Below the pieces are notes generated by a model. That model was not told the origin of the DNA and did not search any database. It saw nothing but the letters and a program-made list of their open reading frames with translations. From Nitrosomonas sp. (GTDB taxonomy: Bacteria > Pseudomonadota > Gammaproteobacteria > Burkholderiales > Nitrosomonadaceae), in NCBI GenBank assembly GCA_024281995.1, contig JAMWZW010000001.1:496001-560000 (forward strand): 64,000 nucleotides of DNA. The letters run 5' to 3'. Shown one piece after another: positions 53,829 to 61,589 of this stretch. A program made the translations under genes and the position numbers. Each line of letters begins with the position of its first letter. The first letter of the stretch is position 1.

Positions 53829-53967
53829 AATAATGAGGTAAATGAGCGAATTTGTGGAATTTCTTAGAAATCCAAAGTCGGCGAGGAATTCGCATGAACC
53901 TTCGCAAGTACGCGAGATTAGACGGAAAAAAACCAATCGGATGAAGAATTGGCTTGTGATGATGATG
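53829..53967. repeat. Non-coding repeat, copy a
   Basis: Shares, with gaps, the run AATGAGC-GATTTGTGG-TTTCTT-AAA-CC-AAGTC-GC and further on GAAAAAAACCAA-CGG with copies near 59.1 and 60.7 kb. It ends next to a tRNA-3'-end-like fragment, as copy c does, but with about 30 extra bases between. Short frames through it are not protein-like. I read it as sequence that originally lay just downstream of an integration site. Confidence 0.5.
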
Positions 53968-53986
53968 AGGCGGCCGGAATCGAACC
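53968..53986 (-). other. Possible att remnant: tRNA 3'-end-like fragment
   Basis: On the minus strand it reads GGTTCGATTCCGGCCGCCT, like the T-loop and acceptor end of a tRNA, but the T-stem does not pair well and the rest of a tRNA is absent upstream. Its position beside repeat copy a suggests an old attachment-site duplication. Confidence 0.4.
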
Positions 53987-54099
53987 TTGGTCTGTTGGTA
54001 GGTTAAGTCATTTCAATTGCGGAATTTACCGTCAACCACAATTGATGGATATTCCCCAATTTTGGGGTCTTTGTAGCTTCAAATCTTTCCGGTTTTGTT

Positions 54100-54119
54100 C
54101 CTCGCCCTTTGGGGCGAGG
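54100..54119 (-). terminator. GC-rich hairpin, possible terminator
   Basis: CCTCGCCC and GGGCGAGG around a 4-base loop, 53 bases past the stop of the small FNR-boxed gene. No strong T-run follows on the minus strand; TTAATTT follows on plus. Confidence 0.45.
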
Positions 54120-54172
54120 TTAATTTATTGGCGTCTTTGAATTCAATTAATTTTACTCGTCTTTTCAATTTG

Positions 54173-54286
54173 TTATGAAAAGTACATGGATACGATAATC
54201 AAAGCTGCCGCTACTGCGCCTATGACTGCTAAATTAAAACCCAGTTTTTTAAATGTAATCACATCTTCGCTTTCTAGCATTTCCAT
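54173..54286 (-). CDS. 37-residue single-helix membrane protein under FNR-type control
   Basis: A small frame below usual length cut-offs, supported by a near-perfect GGAGGT ribosome site four bases before ATG, a clean amphipathic-then-hydrophobic layout (acidic start MEMLESEDV, basic KK, then LAVIGAVAAALIIVSMYF), and two perfect FNR boxes upstream. Small proteins of this shape are often extra subunits of respiratory oxidases or of membrane stress systems; which one cannot be told. The nearest genes give no respiratory context. Confidence 0.6.
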   Translation of the reverse strand: MEMLESEDVITFKKLGFNLAVIGAVAAALIIVSMYFS

Positions 54287-54348
54287 TATTACCTCCAAAA
54301 TTAACATTAGTGGAAGTCGAATTTTTATTCGAATTAAAGCTTGAGTTA

Positions 54349-54362
54349 TTGATTTAGATCAA
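54349..54362 (-). promoter_or_regulatory. FNR/ANR-type operator, proximal
   Basis: Perfect TTGAT-TTAG-ATCAA. Its centre is about 30 bases upstream of a TAAAAAT that fits a -10 box on the minus strand, the spacing of a class II FNR-activated promoter (centre near -41.5). It would drive the 37-residue protein when oxygen is low. Confidence 0.65.
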
Positions 54363-54391
54363 CAAAATCAATCGAGTTAAGGCTAAATTTC

Positions 54392-54405
54392 TTGATTTAG
54401 ATCAA
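54392..54405 (-). promoter_or_regulatory. FNR/ANR-type operator, distal
   Basis: A second perfect TTGAT-TTAG-ATCAA, with identical spacer, 43 bases (centre to centre) upstream of the proximal box, close to four helical turns. It would allow two dimers on the same DNA face. Confidence 0.6.
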
Positions 54406-54457
54406 GAAAATGCAAGATTAAGCCTGATGCTTATCAAAAAAGATTCAATAAATGACA

Positions 54458-54647
54458 CTAAATTAAATACGACACTGCCATCTTTGAGAATGTTGGCATT
54501 TCTGAAATCTGTTTTAACCTCTGCGGGTGATTTCCAATTAGCCTTTAAAACACGCTTGTGCCATGCAAGCGTAGGTTGAATCGCATCGATGAAAGATGGA
54601 TTATTTTCCCAGAATGCTTTCAAGGTCGACAACGCTATAATTCTTAT
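54458..54647 (-). pseudogene. Remnant of a higB toxin gene
   Basis: The translation LSTLKAFWEN, then AIQPTLAW-KRVLKANWKSPAEVK-DFRNA-ILKDG is nearly the same as the first half of the intact higB near the right edge. The codon that should be the start is ATA instead of ATG, and homology stops after about residue 57. The flanking sequence upstream also matches the right-hand copy, so this is a decayed duplicate of the same module. Confidence 0.75.
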
Positions 54648-54659
54648 GAATGGAATAAT

Positions 54660-54705
54660 AGTCCCATTATGGGGCTTTGGCAGTTTTTTGATTGCGGATG
54701 CTACA
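54660..54705 (-). other. Integrase-tail and operator remnant
   Basis: AGTCCCATTATGGGGCT, then TTGGCAGTTTTTTGATTGCGGA, aligns with the junction between higB and the end of the intact integrase (AGTCCCACTATGGGACT, CTGGCAACTATTTCGATTGCGGA). Only the last few integrase codons remain. Confidence 0.6.
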
Positions 54706-54822
54706 TGTCACTCTGGTTAGAGTTTTTACAATTATGTACACCAAAATACACTCTTAAAGTGTACCGTCTTGTGAGACAGTGATAGATTTTATTCAGAAAC
54801 GATATCGAACTACTTTATTGCG

Positions 54823-54966
54823 ATGAAAATTTTTATGACCATGTCATTGATTATTTGGGGGCTGACAGGCTGTGCGACTAATGGCTCTTCTAACCAGTCA
54901 GAACAAAATAACGAATGTGCTTTAGCAGGCAGGGCGTTCATGTACTCCTGCATTATTCAAAGATAA
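54823..54966 (+). CDS. 47-residue putative lipoprotein
   Basis: A frame too short for routine calling: MKIFMTMSLIIWGLTGCATNG has the basic start, hydrophobic core and lipobox LTGC; the mature part is 30 residues with two cysteines (NECALAGRAFMYSCI). No clear ribosome site. Small lipoproteins of the entericidin kind look like this, but I cannot assign it. Confidence 0.4.
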   Translation: MKIFMTMSLIIWGLTGCATNGSSNQSEQNNECALAGRAFMYSCIIQR

Positions 54967-55183
54967 CCCTAAGAGCTACTTTTTTATGAGTATCGTACGA
55001 GGTGACGTATGAAAATATCCTGGAATTAGACGCAATCGCACAAATAAAAGCGCCAGCGTAAGTCTTTCAGTCCATTTCATAATTGGGATGAGTGTTTTCT
55101 CTGCGTCCTTTCTTCGGAAGGTCAAAAAAATATCTGAATTCATAAAAATGAATACAAATGTTTTGAATTTTTGATCTCCTGTC

Positions 55184-55200
55184 GGAGTGTTTGACACTCC
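55184..55200 (+). promoter_or_regulatory. Hairpin in the selD leader
   Basis: GGAGTGT-TTG-ACACTCC, a perfect 7-base stem with a 3-base loop about 70 bases before the selD ATG, followed by a CT-rich tract. It could be a terminator of upstream transcription or a leader structure; there is no T-run. Confidence 0.3.
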
Positions 55201-55270
55201 ATCTCCTTTCCTGTACTTTTATTTTTCATCAAAAAGAGCGTTTTTTTCCTATATCCCGAAGCATTCATTC

Positions 55271-56320
55271 ATGAGTTCAGAAAAGATCGCACTTACACAG
55301 ACTGTGCAAAAAGGAGGTTGTGCTGCTAAAGTTGCGGCTTCGGAGCTTCACCGGATTTTACAACAGGTAAGATTCCCGCCAGCGCATCCCGCTTTATTGG
55401 TGGATGGCGGGCTGTTTGATGATGCCGCCATTTATAAAATCAATGAAGAAATCGCCCTGGTTCAAACTTTGGATTTTTTTACGCCTATCGTAGACACACC
55501 GAAACTTTTTGGTGAAATTGCCGCCGCCAATGCGCTCAGCGATGTTTATGCCATGGGTGGCAAACCGACAACCGCCATGGGGATTCTGGCATTTCCTTTG
55601 GCAAGCATGGCTGAACACACCATTGTTGATGTGCTGCAAGGCGCCAGTGACAAAATCGCTGAGGCTGGAGCTAATTTCGTCGGCGGACATTCCATTGATG
55701 ATGATACGTTGAAATTTGGCCTGTCGGTCACCGGATTTGTCAATCCCAGCCGAGTATGGACCAATGCCGGAGCTCAAGCCGGAGATCATTTGATTCTCAC
55801 AAAAGCGCTCGGTACGGGAACCATGACGGCTGCTCTAAAAAGACAAGAATCCCAGGAAGAGGATATCCTGGAGGCCTTGCAGAGCATGGCTACCATCAAT
55901 AATGCCATTGACTACATGACTGCGGAATTTCTAGCAGCCGTTCACGCTGCGACGGATATCACAGGTTTTGGTTTTTCCGGTCATTCCATGCAACTTGCCA
56001 ACGCCAGCCAGGTGACTTTAAGCATTCAGGCAGAAAAGCTCCCACGATTTACCAAGTCTTTTTCCTGTTTAGAACACTCTTTTTTGACGAAGGCGCACAG
56101 GACAAATGCGGAATACACTGAGCCTCACATCGATGTCTCCAATCTGGACCCGCTTCACAGACTTTTAATTCATGATCCACAGACGAGCGGAGGCTTGTTA
56201 TTGAGTGTTTCCCCGGCAGTCAGCCACGCCATGACCCAAGCCCTGCGCAACAAGTTTAAATCCGCCGAGATTGTCGGACAGGTTTTGCCTCGTCAACACA
56301 AAGCGGTGGTCTTTGAGTAA
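55271..56320 (+). CDS. selD: Selenide, water dikinase (selenophosphate synthase)
   Basis: A 349-residue enzyme making selenophosphate from selenide and ATP. The catalytic pair is C17 and K20 (KGGCAAKVA), the same numbers as in E. coli; the cysteine form is used, not selenocysteine. Further motifs: DDAAIYKINEEIALVQTLDFFTPIVD (shortened), AANALSDVYAMGGKPTTAM and GGHSIDD. The ATG here begins the family N-terminus; the frame is open 28 codons upstream. Overlaps mnmH by 8 bases, so the two are translated together. Confidence 0.95.
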   Translation: MSSEKIALTQTVQKGGCAAKVAASELHRILQQVRFPPAHPALLVDGGLFDDAAIYKINEEIALVQTLDFFTPIVDTPKLFGEIAAANALSDVYAMGGKPTTAMGILAFPLASMAEHTIVDVLQGASDKIAEAGANFVGGHSIDDDTLKFGLSVTGFVNPSRVWTNAGAQAGDHLILTKALGTGTMTAALKRQESQEEDILEALQSMATINNAIDYMTAEFLAAVHAATDITGFGFSGHSMQLANASQVTLSIQAEKLPRFTKSFSCLEHSFLTKAHRTNAEYTEPHIDVSNLDPLHRLLIHDPQTSGGLLLSVSPAVSHAMTQALRNKFKSAEIVGQVLPRQHKAVVFE

Positions 56321-57473
56321 TCAAAATATCAGCATTGATGGATTTAAAGAATTATTTGTAACGGAAACACCGTTGATCGATGTGCGTGCGCCGATTGAGT
56401 TTGTGCAAGGCTCTCTGCCCGGATCCGTCAACCTTCCCATACTCAATAATGAAGATCGCGCGCTTGTCGGGACTACCTACAAGCATCAAGGCCAGGAAGC
56501 TGCAATCCGCCTGGGTTATCAGATTGTTTCAGGATCTGTGAAACAAAATCGTCTGAATCAATGGCTGAAGTTTGTACAGGAAAATCCCCGCACTGTGTTG
56601 TATTGTTTTCGCGGCGGTAAGCGGTCGCAGATCACCCAGCAATGGCTAAAAGAGGCTGGTATTGAAAGACCGCTGATTGTTGGCGGGTACAAAAAAGTGC
56701 GTGCATTTTTAATGAATGTTATTGATACATTTAGCGAAAATAGGCAGTTGCTGGTGGTTACAGGACCTACGGGCAGTGGAAAAACCAAATTGATCCATGC
56801 AGTAAGGAGTCATTATCCTTCTATTGATTTAGAAGGCATCGCCCAGCATCGGGGATCCGCTTTTGGGGGATTCGCCATCCCTCAGCCGACGCAGATTGAT
56901 TTTGAAAATCGGTTGGCGGTGAATTTGCTGAAATTAGAAAACCAAACGCAATTGGATGCACCGTGGTTGGTTGAGGATGAAAGTCGAAGCATCGGAAAAA
57001 TTTGCGTGCCTGCAAATTTCTTTGTCCGCATGAGATCCTCTGACGTCATTTGGCTTGACGAGCCTTTTGAAGCAAGAGTGGAAAATATTTTTGATGATTA
57101 TGTGCTCAACACTGGGATCGGTCATGCGCAACAAGCGCGGCAAGGCAAAAAATGGCCATCGCAAAAACCAGAAGCGTTGCATGACCAGGCTATGCATTTA
57201 TTTGAAAAATACAAGCATTCATTGCAAATGATCAGCAGAAAATTAGGCGGCATGCGGTTCCAGGAAGTGTTGAACGATTTGGAAAATGCACAACTGGATT
57301 TTTTGAATAGGAACGAAATTGTTTCGAACAAAGGTTGGATCGAAAAACTTGTAAAATATTACTATGACCCGCTTTATTTGAATTCTCTTGAGCGCCGCCA
57401 AGTGATTCCCTGTTTTAAAGGTTCAAAAAACGATGTCATTGATTATCTTCAATATCAACATCAAGCGTATTAA
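56313..57473 (+). CDS. mnmH: tRNA 2-selenouridine synthase (SelU)
   Basis: 386 residues from a TTG that overlaps the end of selD. The rhodanese domain has its catalytic cysteine C98 in YCFRGGKRSQ; the second half has a P-loop GPTGSGKT at 151-158 and the family block IDLEGIAQHRGSAFGG. With selenophosphate from SelD it geranylates and then selenates the 2-thio group of wobble U34 in tRNA Lys, Glu and Gln. No in-frame ATG lies close by. Confidence 0.94.
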   Translation: MSNQNISIDGFKELFVTETPLIDVRAPIEFVQGSLPGSVNLPILNNEDRALVGTTYKHQGQEAAIRLGYQIVSGSVKQNRLNQWLKFVQENPRTVLYCFRGGKRSQITQQWLKEAGIERPLIVGGYKKVRAFLMNVIDTFSENRQLLVVTGPTGSGKTKLIHAVRSHYPSIDLEGIAQHRGSAFGGFAIPQPTQIDFENRLAVNLLKLENQTQLDAPWLVEDESRSIGKICVPANFFVRMRSSDVIWLDEPFEARVENIFDDYVLNTGIGHAQQARQGKKWPSQKPEALHDQAMHLFEKYKHSLQMISRKLGGMRFQEVLNDLENAQLDFLNRNEIVSNKGWIEKLVKYYYDPLYLNSLERRQVIPCFKGSKNDVIDYLQYQHQAY

Positions 57474-57572
57474 ATGCTGTCGAGCAGGCACACGAAATTT
57501 ATCCCACTTCGTTAAATACGCCGTAAGCGCGGGTTTAACGCCGGTCGGATGCATTAAACGTGGAGAGATTAA

Positions 57573-58649
57573 ATGAAACGACGTACTTTTCTGCAAGCTG
57601 CTATTGCGACCCCATTCATTGTCGGATTGCCAGCCGTGCGCGGCGCGGTTGCCTCTGCACAAGATGAGGGCTGGCGCACTTTCGAACTGGCCACCAAACT
57701 GGAAATTGCTAATCCTTCCGGTGTTTCACGTGCCTGGGTTCCGCTGCCATACACGGCCAAGACCGACTGGCATACGCCATTGAGCAATACATGGACCGGC
57801 AACGGACAGATGAACGTCATTACCGAGCCGAAATACGGTATGGAAATGCTCTATGTGGAATGGAAAGAGCACGAGAAAGCTCCCGTACTCGAAGTCATCA
57901 GCCGTTTTGCGACACGCGACCGCGCCGTGGATTTCTCCGGATCGAATCCGAATGCCCCCAGCCTGTCGCAAGCCGAAATGAAACTCTACACCGAGCCGAC
58001 GGAGCTCATTCCGACCGACGGCATCGTGCGCGACACCGCGCAAGACATTACCCGGCATGCTAAAACTGATATCGAAAAGGCGCATGCGATTTACGAATGG
58101 GTTGTGGACAATACCTTTCGCGATCCCAAGGTTATGGGCTGCGGGTGGGGCGACATCAAGACAATGCTGGAAACGCGCTACTTCGGCGGCAAATGTGGCG
58201 ACCTCAACGCCCTGTTCGTCGGTCTGGCGAGATCGGTCGGCGTGGCAGCGCGCGATATTTACGGGGTGCGCGTCGCACCTTCGCAGCTTGGCTACAAGAG
58301 CCTCGGGCTCGTCAGTGCCAATGCGAGCAAGGGACAGCACTGCCGCGCGGAATTCTTCGCTCAGGGCATAGGCTGGGTGCCGGTCGATCCCGCCGATGTG
58401 CGCAAGGTGGTGCTGGAGGAGCCGCCCGGCAACTTGCCGATCAACGATCCGAAAGTCGTGGCGATGCGCAAACGGCTGTTCGGCACCTGGGAAATGAATT
58501 GGCTTGCCTACAACACAGCCCACGACGTTGTCCTACCGAATTCTCGAACCAAGATCGCGTACTTTATGTATCCGAATGGGGAGACCGGTGGGAAAGCGTT
58601 GAATCAACTGGATCCCGACACCTTCAGGTACGCGATCACAGTCCAGTAA
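57573..58649 (+). CDS. Tat-exported transglutaminase-like domain protein
   Basis: A 358-residue protein with a Tat signal (MKRRTFLQAA, cut near residue 29). The transglutaminase-like core carries the full triad: C208 in FGGKCGDLNALF, H256 in GQHCRAEF, D272 in WVPVDPADVR. Such proteins are mostly cysteine peptidases or amidases of the periplasm. The DNA is richer in GC than the genes around it, and the frame is in an accessory block, so it was probably acquired. An 80-base gap separates it from mnmH. Confidence 0.83.
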   Translation: MKRRTFLQAAIATPFIVGLPAVRGAVASAQDEGWRTFELATKLEIANPSGVSRAWVPLPYTAKTDWHTPLSNTWTGNGQMNVITEPKYGMEMLYVEWKEHEKAPVLEVISRFATRDRAVDFSGSNPNAPSLSQAEMKLYTEPTELIPTDGIVRDTAQDITRHAKTDIEKAHAIYEWVVDNTFRDPKVMGCGWGDIKTMLETRYFGGKCGDLNALFVGLARSVGVAARDIYGVRVAPSQLGYKSLGLVSANASKGQHCRAEFFAQGIGWVPVDPADVRKVVLEEPPGNLPINDPKVVAMRKRLFGTWEMNWLAYNTAHDVVLPNSRTKIAYFMYPNGETGGKALNQLDPDTFRYAITVQ

Positions 58650-58664
58650 ATCAAGACTTAGGCG

Positions 58665-59003
58665 ATGAGGAGGTATACAGTAGAACTATATGTGAAAATT
58701 CGACGAGCGGTGATGATGGAAGGCAAAAGCGAATGCGAAGTTGCGCGTTATTATGGAGTTCACCGCAAGACCGTTAAAAAGATGTGCCAATATGCATTGT
58801 CGCCTGGTTATCGGCGCAAGAGTGAGCCCGTTTCTGCCAGCCAAAAGCTTGCCCCTTTCATTGGCATTATTGATGTCAGTCTGAAAGCTGACAAACAAGT
58901 TCATTCCAAGCAACGCCATACTGCGATACGGATACTGGAAACGATTACGGGATGAACATGGTTTTACCGGCAACTATACCATCGCTCGTAACTATACTAA
59001 AAG
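58665..59003 (+). pseudogene. IS21-family transposase IstA, N-terminal remnant
   Basis: The frame MRRYTVELYVKIRRAVMMEGKS leads to the IS21 helix-turn-helix (SECEVARYYGVHRKTVKKM) and KHSKQRHTAIRI. One extra A after about codon 92 shifts the frame; past it the other frame continues RLRDEHGFTGNYTIARNY, as in IstA. The rest of istA, all of istB and the right end are missing. Confidence 0.8.
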
Positions 59004-59021
59004 GCTTCCTCTGCCTAACAA

Positions 59022-59253
59022 TGCTGCAAATCGACCACTTGATTAGTCTGCGCATAATTCATTGATTTACAATCGACAAAAAATACAAGCTTGTGGACTT
59101 TGTCCCTGTAAGTTGGGCAGGGGTGGAGAGAATAATGGCGCAAAGAGAGAAAAAATGAGCAGATTTGTGGGGTTTCTTGAAACCTCGAAGTCCGCAAAAA
59201 TCTGCAAGAATCCCATTAAATTCCCGGGAAGTAGAAAGGAAAAGACCAACCGA
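59022..59253. repeat. Non-coding repeat, copy b
   Basis: Aligns over about 230 bases with copy c (for example CCACTTGATTAGT/CCACTTGATTGGT, CAAAGAGAGAAAAA, TTTCTTGAAACC/TTTCATGAAACC) and in its last part with copy a. It begins right after the IS21 remnant and has no tRNA-like fragment next to it. Frames through it encode nothing recognisable. Confidence 0.55.
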
Positions 59254-59343
59254 GCTTTGTCTTTTCTCTAGCTCCTAATATTAATGTGACAAGTTTATTG
59301 AAGTATGACTTCTAGTTGTTTTCCTTTGATTAAAGCAGATCGT

Positions 59344-60360
59344 TTAGCGTTCTACAACCTCACGCACTAGACGCATTCCGACCAAGGAGTAACGTGAATT
59401 TGGCGAAATCCAGTTGCGATAGGATGAACGTGCGTAGAGGGACCAGGTATGCCAAGAGCCCCCTCGTCTAACTCGTACGATGCCATCGGTTGGTCCTTGA
59501 GGATCATCAATGGGTGATTTTGCGTAATAGTCGTTCTCATACCAATCGGAAACCCATTCCCATGCATTGCCATGCATATCATAAAGCCCCCAGCTATTTG
59601 GTGCAAAACTTCCAACGGGGGAGGTGAATGCGGAATTATCATGGCCTGATAGTGCAAATTGTGCCCAGCGTGACCAGTACTCTTTAGCATCAGCATCGAA
59701 AATATTGGCGATTTTTATCAAGGATTCTGGGTTATTACTGTTTGCATATCGTGTGCGCGTGCCGGCACGGCAGGCATATTCCCATTCTGCTTCGGTTGGA
59801 AGGCGATACTTCACTCCCTCCTTCTCGCTGAGCCATTTCGTTAACGCTACTGCATCATTCCAGGTTATGTTCAGGACCGGATGATTGTCTCCTTGGACAA
59901 AACCCGGATTATGCCAGGAATATTTCGGATCGCGTCCTTCAAAAGCATCACCGCTATCGGATTTGGTAGGGTCATAATTCGCGTTATATCCATACCCTCC
60001 CGTTCCGTCTGCCACCGACTCAGGGATATAGCCTGAAGCTTCTAAAAATTTACGAAACTGTCCGACGGTCACTTCAAACTGACCAAGGTAAAAAGGTTGA
60101 GTGATACGCACTCGATGCACTGGTGCTTCGTCCCCAAGTTCCTGCACACGGCGCCGCTCGTACTGCGGATAGTCCTTTGACAACACATCCGGTGATTCAT
60201 CGCTGCCCATCAAAAATTCGCCAGCAGGCACCAGTACAAACTTCATTCCCAGAGAATTCTCAACTGCCGCAGACGGCGAGCTTTGCTCATCAGCAAAAAT
60301 TGAGGCCGATATCGTTAAAGTAAGAACAAAAACTAGTGCTGTAGCCAGTAGATGCCGCAC
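59344..60360 (-). CDS. SUMF1/FGE-fold protein without FGE catalytic cysteines
   Basis: A 338-residue exported protein (signal to about residue 24, ISASIFA). The SUMF1 domain is complete: FVLVPAGEFLMGS, FEVTVGQFRKFLEASGY, RLPTEAEWEYACRAGTRT, GNAWEWVSDWY and VRRGGSWHTWSLYARSSYRN. True formylglycine-generating enzymes have a cysteine pair right after RGGS; here those places are W, T, L and A, so it is probably a binding or other oxidase member. Flanked by repeat copies b and c. Confidence 0.88.
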   Translation of the reverse strand: MRHLLATALVFVLTLTISASIFADEQSSPSAAVENSLGMKFVLVPAGEFLMGSDESPDVLSKDYPQYERRRVQELGDEAPVHRVRITQPFYLGQFEVTVGQFRKFLEASGYIPESVADGTGGYGYNANYDPTKSDSGDAFEGRDPKYSWHNPGFVQGDNHPVLNITWNDAVALTKWLSEKEGVKYRLPTEAEWEYACRAGTRTRYANSNNPESLIKIANIFDADAKEYWSRWAQFALSGHDNSAFTSPVGSFAPNSWGLYDMHGNAWEWVSDWYENDYYAKSPIDDPQGPTDGIVRVRRGGSWHTWSLYARSSYRNWISPNSRYSLVGMRLVREVVER

Positions 60361-60561
60361 AAGTCATCTCCATTAATGTAAGGATAATGTAAGTTTCATT
60401 GTATCTGGAGTAATAAAAATAATGTTGGCTTGTTGGTCAAAAAGTTTGATGAAACTCATGATGAGTAGGCATCTCAAAGAGCCAAGTGATTATGATCCTA
60501 GCCAAGCAATAAAATTGCCATGAGTGCACACCTTATAAATGCCACAGTTTCCTTCCCTTAC

Positions 60562-60788
60562 CAATACTGAAAATAAACCACTTGATTGGTCGCCGCTTAA
60601 TTCTTTGATTTATATGGTTTAAAAATATGAACTTGTGGGCTTCGCTTCTATAAGGCGAGTAGGGTAGAGAGATTATTGGTACAAAGAGAGAAAAATTGAG
60701 CCGATTTGCCGAATTTCATGAAACCTTGAAGCCTGCAAGATTCCGCATGAACCCGCAAACACGCTAGAACAGGCGAAAAAAACCAACC
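60562..60788. repeat. Non-coding repeat, copy c
   Basis: The counterpart of copies a and b. It ends in AACAGGCGAAAAAAACCAACCG directly against the tRNA-3'-end-like fragment. This junction, without the extra bases seen at copy a, looks like the youngest one. Upstream (60361-60561) I see only the promoter region of the SUMF1-domain gene. Confidence 0.55.
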
Positions 60789-60814
60789 GGGACGGCGGGA
60801 ATCGAACCCGCGTC
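60789..60814 (-). other. att-like fragment: 3' end of a tRNA or tmRNA
   Basis: On the minus strand it reads GACGCGGGTTCGATTCCCGC then CGTCCC. GCGGG and CCCGC pair perfectly around a 7-base TTCGATT loop, a true T-arm, followed by an acceptor strand. The start resembles tmRNA 3' ends (GGACGCGGGTTC). There is no 5' half or D-arm to its right, so it is a fragment, as left by integration of an element at the 3' end of such a gene. Confidence 0.6.
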
Positions 60815-60963
60815 TATTTTTGATATATCAATCATGTATTGTTCACCTCTATGATTTTTGTGTCATTGGTTCTGGAAATGTTTCAAAATAAATTTTTAAA
60901 TATAAGGGATGTTACGACTAATCATATCTTTTTATAATTCATATTTGAATAAATATCATAATA

Positions 60964-61589
60964 TTATTCATTAGAATCTTCCATATTACTTGCTTCCATC
61001 ATTGAAAGTGAAGTCATTACAGCATGATACATATTGAAAATAAATGACTTTAATTGCATTATTAAGAAATAATATCCTGTGAATAATAAGACATATGTAA
61101 ATTTAACAATTGCAAACTTAACATTCTCGGCATATGGAGAAAATGAAACCAATAAAGAGATTAATCCGCCTTTGGCCAAATATCTATAAGAAAGGCAAAA
61201 TGCTGCGAATGTAAGGAAATAAATAAATACTCGCAGAAATATAAATAATTATGTTTTAAATTGATAATCCGCTTCTTGATGTGGTATCTGAGCCATTTAT
61301 AGTAAAAGACTTGGTTTTGAAATGGTTGCAAATATAGTAAATCCTGCAACTAAGAAACCTAAAGTATTAAGAGTTATGGAGAGACCTATATCGGATAATG
61401 CTCTGATAACTCCGATGGTCTCATTAATCGGTTGAGGAGTGAGCCAAGCGTTACATATAAGTGCAACAAAAATTACAAATGGGACCATGCATTAAACTTG
61501 CTGGCTGGTATGCGTCTTGATGCAATGTAAATATCCCAAAGTTTTTTTTCTTTGGTTAAGTCATTTACATCAAAATTTAGTTGATTCAT
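60964..61589 (-). pseudogene. Broken gene for a four-helix membrane protein
   Basis: Fragments in different frames join into one protein of about 205 residues: MNQLNFDVNDLTKEKKLWDI, IASRRIPASKFNAWSHL, then after a shift VPFVIFVALICNAWLTPQPI and GLSITLNTLGFLVAGFTIFA, after another FIFLRVFIYFLTFAAF, and finally YLAKGGLISLLVSF to the intact end SMMEASNMEDSNE. About four membrane helices. At least three frameshifts or stops. Its ATG overlaps the stop of the gene before it (ATGA), so the two were one operon. Very AT-rich. I do not recognise the family. Confidence 0.6.

Noticed and set aside
53700-53936. 78-codon minus-strand frame in repeat copy a, partly alike in translation to one in copy b
   Set aside because: The likeness is at DNA level over the whole repeat and the reading frame is not kept by substitutions or gaps, so it is not evidence of a protein.
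57726-58523. 265-codon minus-strand frame across the transglutaminase-like gene
   Set aside because: Antisense of a gene with an intact catalytic triad; the frame is open because of high GC, not coding.
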